Origin: Fusobacterium naviforme | GTDB taxonomy: Bacteria > Bacillota > Clostridia > Lachnospirales > Lachnospiraceae | Direction of reading: 5' to 3' | NCBI GenBank assembly: GCA_003014445.1 | Contig: PYGH01000009.1 | Span: 19,671-83,670, forward strand | Length of the DNA stretch: 64,000 nt | Shown: in pieces, positions 63,803-64,000 of the stretch | How positions within the stretch are numbered: position 1 is the stretch's first letter | How the letters are laid out: each line of letters opens with the position of its first letter | Position numbers and translations under genes: made by a program | The notes under the pieces: generated by a model | What the model saw: the letters and a program-made list of their open reading frames with translations, nothing else | What the model was told of the DNA's origin: nothing | The model's database searches: none

Positions 63803-64000
63803 GAACTTTTTTCGGGTAAGATGGCCTTGACAGGCATGCCAAAGGGAGGTCGACTCCCTCTCGATTTTTTTGTAATCGGAGAATCCACCCCTGTATTTGG
63901 CGGTATAGGTGATCGGTGTTGGCGGCTCTGTTGCGTATTATTTTTTGAGAAGAGAAGGTTTCAGCAAGATGTCTTCAGCTGCAACTGGAGTACATCCCAG
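63803..64000. other. Right edge without an identified gene; terminator-like hairpin
   Basis: AGGGAG and CTCCCT around GTCGA (about 63843-63860) form a hairpin followed by CTCGATTTTTTTG on the plus strand, a plausible terminator. Beyond it no convincing gene is seen up to the window edge. Confidence 0.45.

Noticed and set aside
63621..63842. 73-residue minus-strand frame across the 20-bp repeats
   Set aside because: The repeat period is not a multiple of three, so the open frame is a by-product of the array rather than a repeated protein.

Overview
The window is bacterial and most likely from a Clostridia-class Firmicute, probably family Lachnospiraceae. The evidence is gene order and GC-rich coding sequence: the hrcA-grpE-dnaK-dnaJ operon with a CIRCE element, the ireB-ruvX-DUF1292 string, an mltG-like/trmR/trhP string like that of Bacillus subtilis, RNase J, and an M16C protease next to era. 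No rRNA, tRNA or CRISPR array is visible.

Bases 1-16,735 are mostly minus-strand housekeeping genes: era (cut by the window edge), an M16C protease, a YdcF-family membrane protein, trhP and trmR (tRNA U34 modification) behind a shortened MltG-like protein, RNase J with a long basic leader, DUF1292, ruvX, ireB, mtaB, the cysteine desulfurase/thiI pair for tRNA thiolation, rsmE and prmA. One plus-strand gene, an HPr-like protein without the usual histidine, sits between mtaB and thiI.

Bases 16,890-26,690 hold a tight eight-gene operon with its own LacI-type regulator. It encodes a sugar-type ABC importer (binding protein, ATPase, permease), MtnK, MtnA, a FucU-type mutarotase, a class II aldolase and a PfkB kinase. 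Together these look like uptake of 5-methylthioribose and/or 5-deoxyribose and its cleavage to DHAP (the 'DHAP shunt'). Three to four copies of a TTTAGTAAA-core palindrome sit at the operon promoter and near the regulator's own promoter.

Bases 26,774-42,853 carry the heat-shock operon, two secreted 3D-domain proteins, a pyridoxamine kinase fused to a C-terminal barstar-like domain, a broken Rrf2 regulator in front of cysK, an M20 peptidase/YfcC transporter pair, a MATE exporter and a large lipoprotein.

Bases 42,854-52,600 are a decayed mobile element. The left side has an in-frame chimera of a RepA-type helicase and a Pre/Mob relaxase. The right side has a stub of a serine recombinase and a frameshifted DUF6061 gene. 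Between them lies apparently intact cargo: a two-component system divergent from a CD1871A-type small protein, a polyferredoxin membrane protein, a thioredoxin-like lipoprotein and a lipoprotein MsrA-MsrB, which together suggest methionine sulfoxide repair outside the membrane.

Bases 52,865-63,580 are a minus-strand defence operon with overlapping genes: an Xre regulator, hsdM, hsdS, hsdR, a DUF262/DUF1524 (GmrSD-type) protein, a small zinc-ribbon protein and a Fic protein. Immediately upstream is an array of about eight degenerate 20-bp direct repeats.
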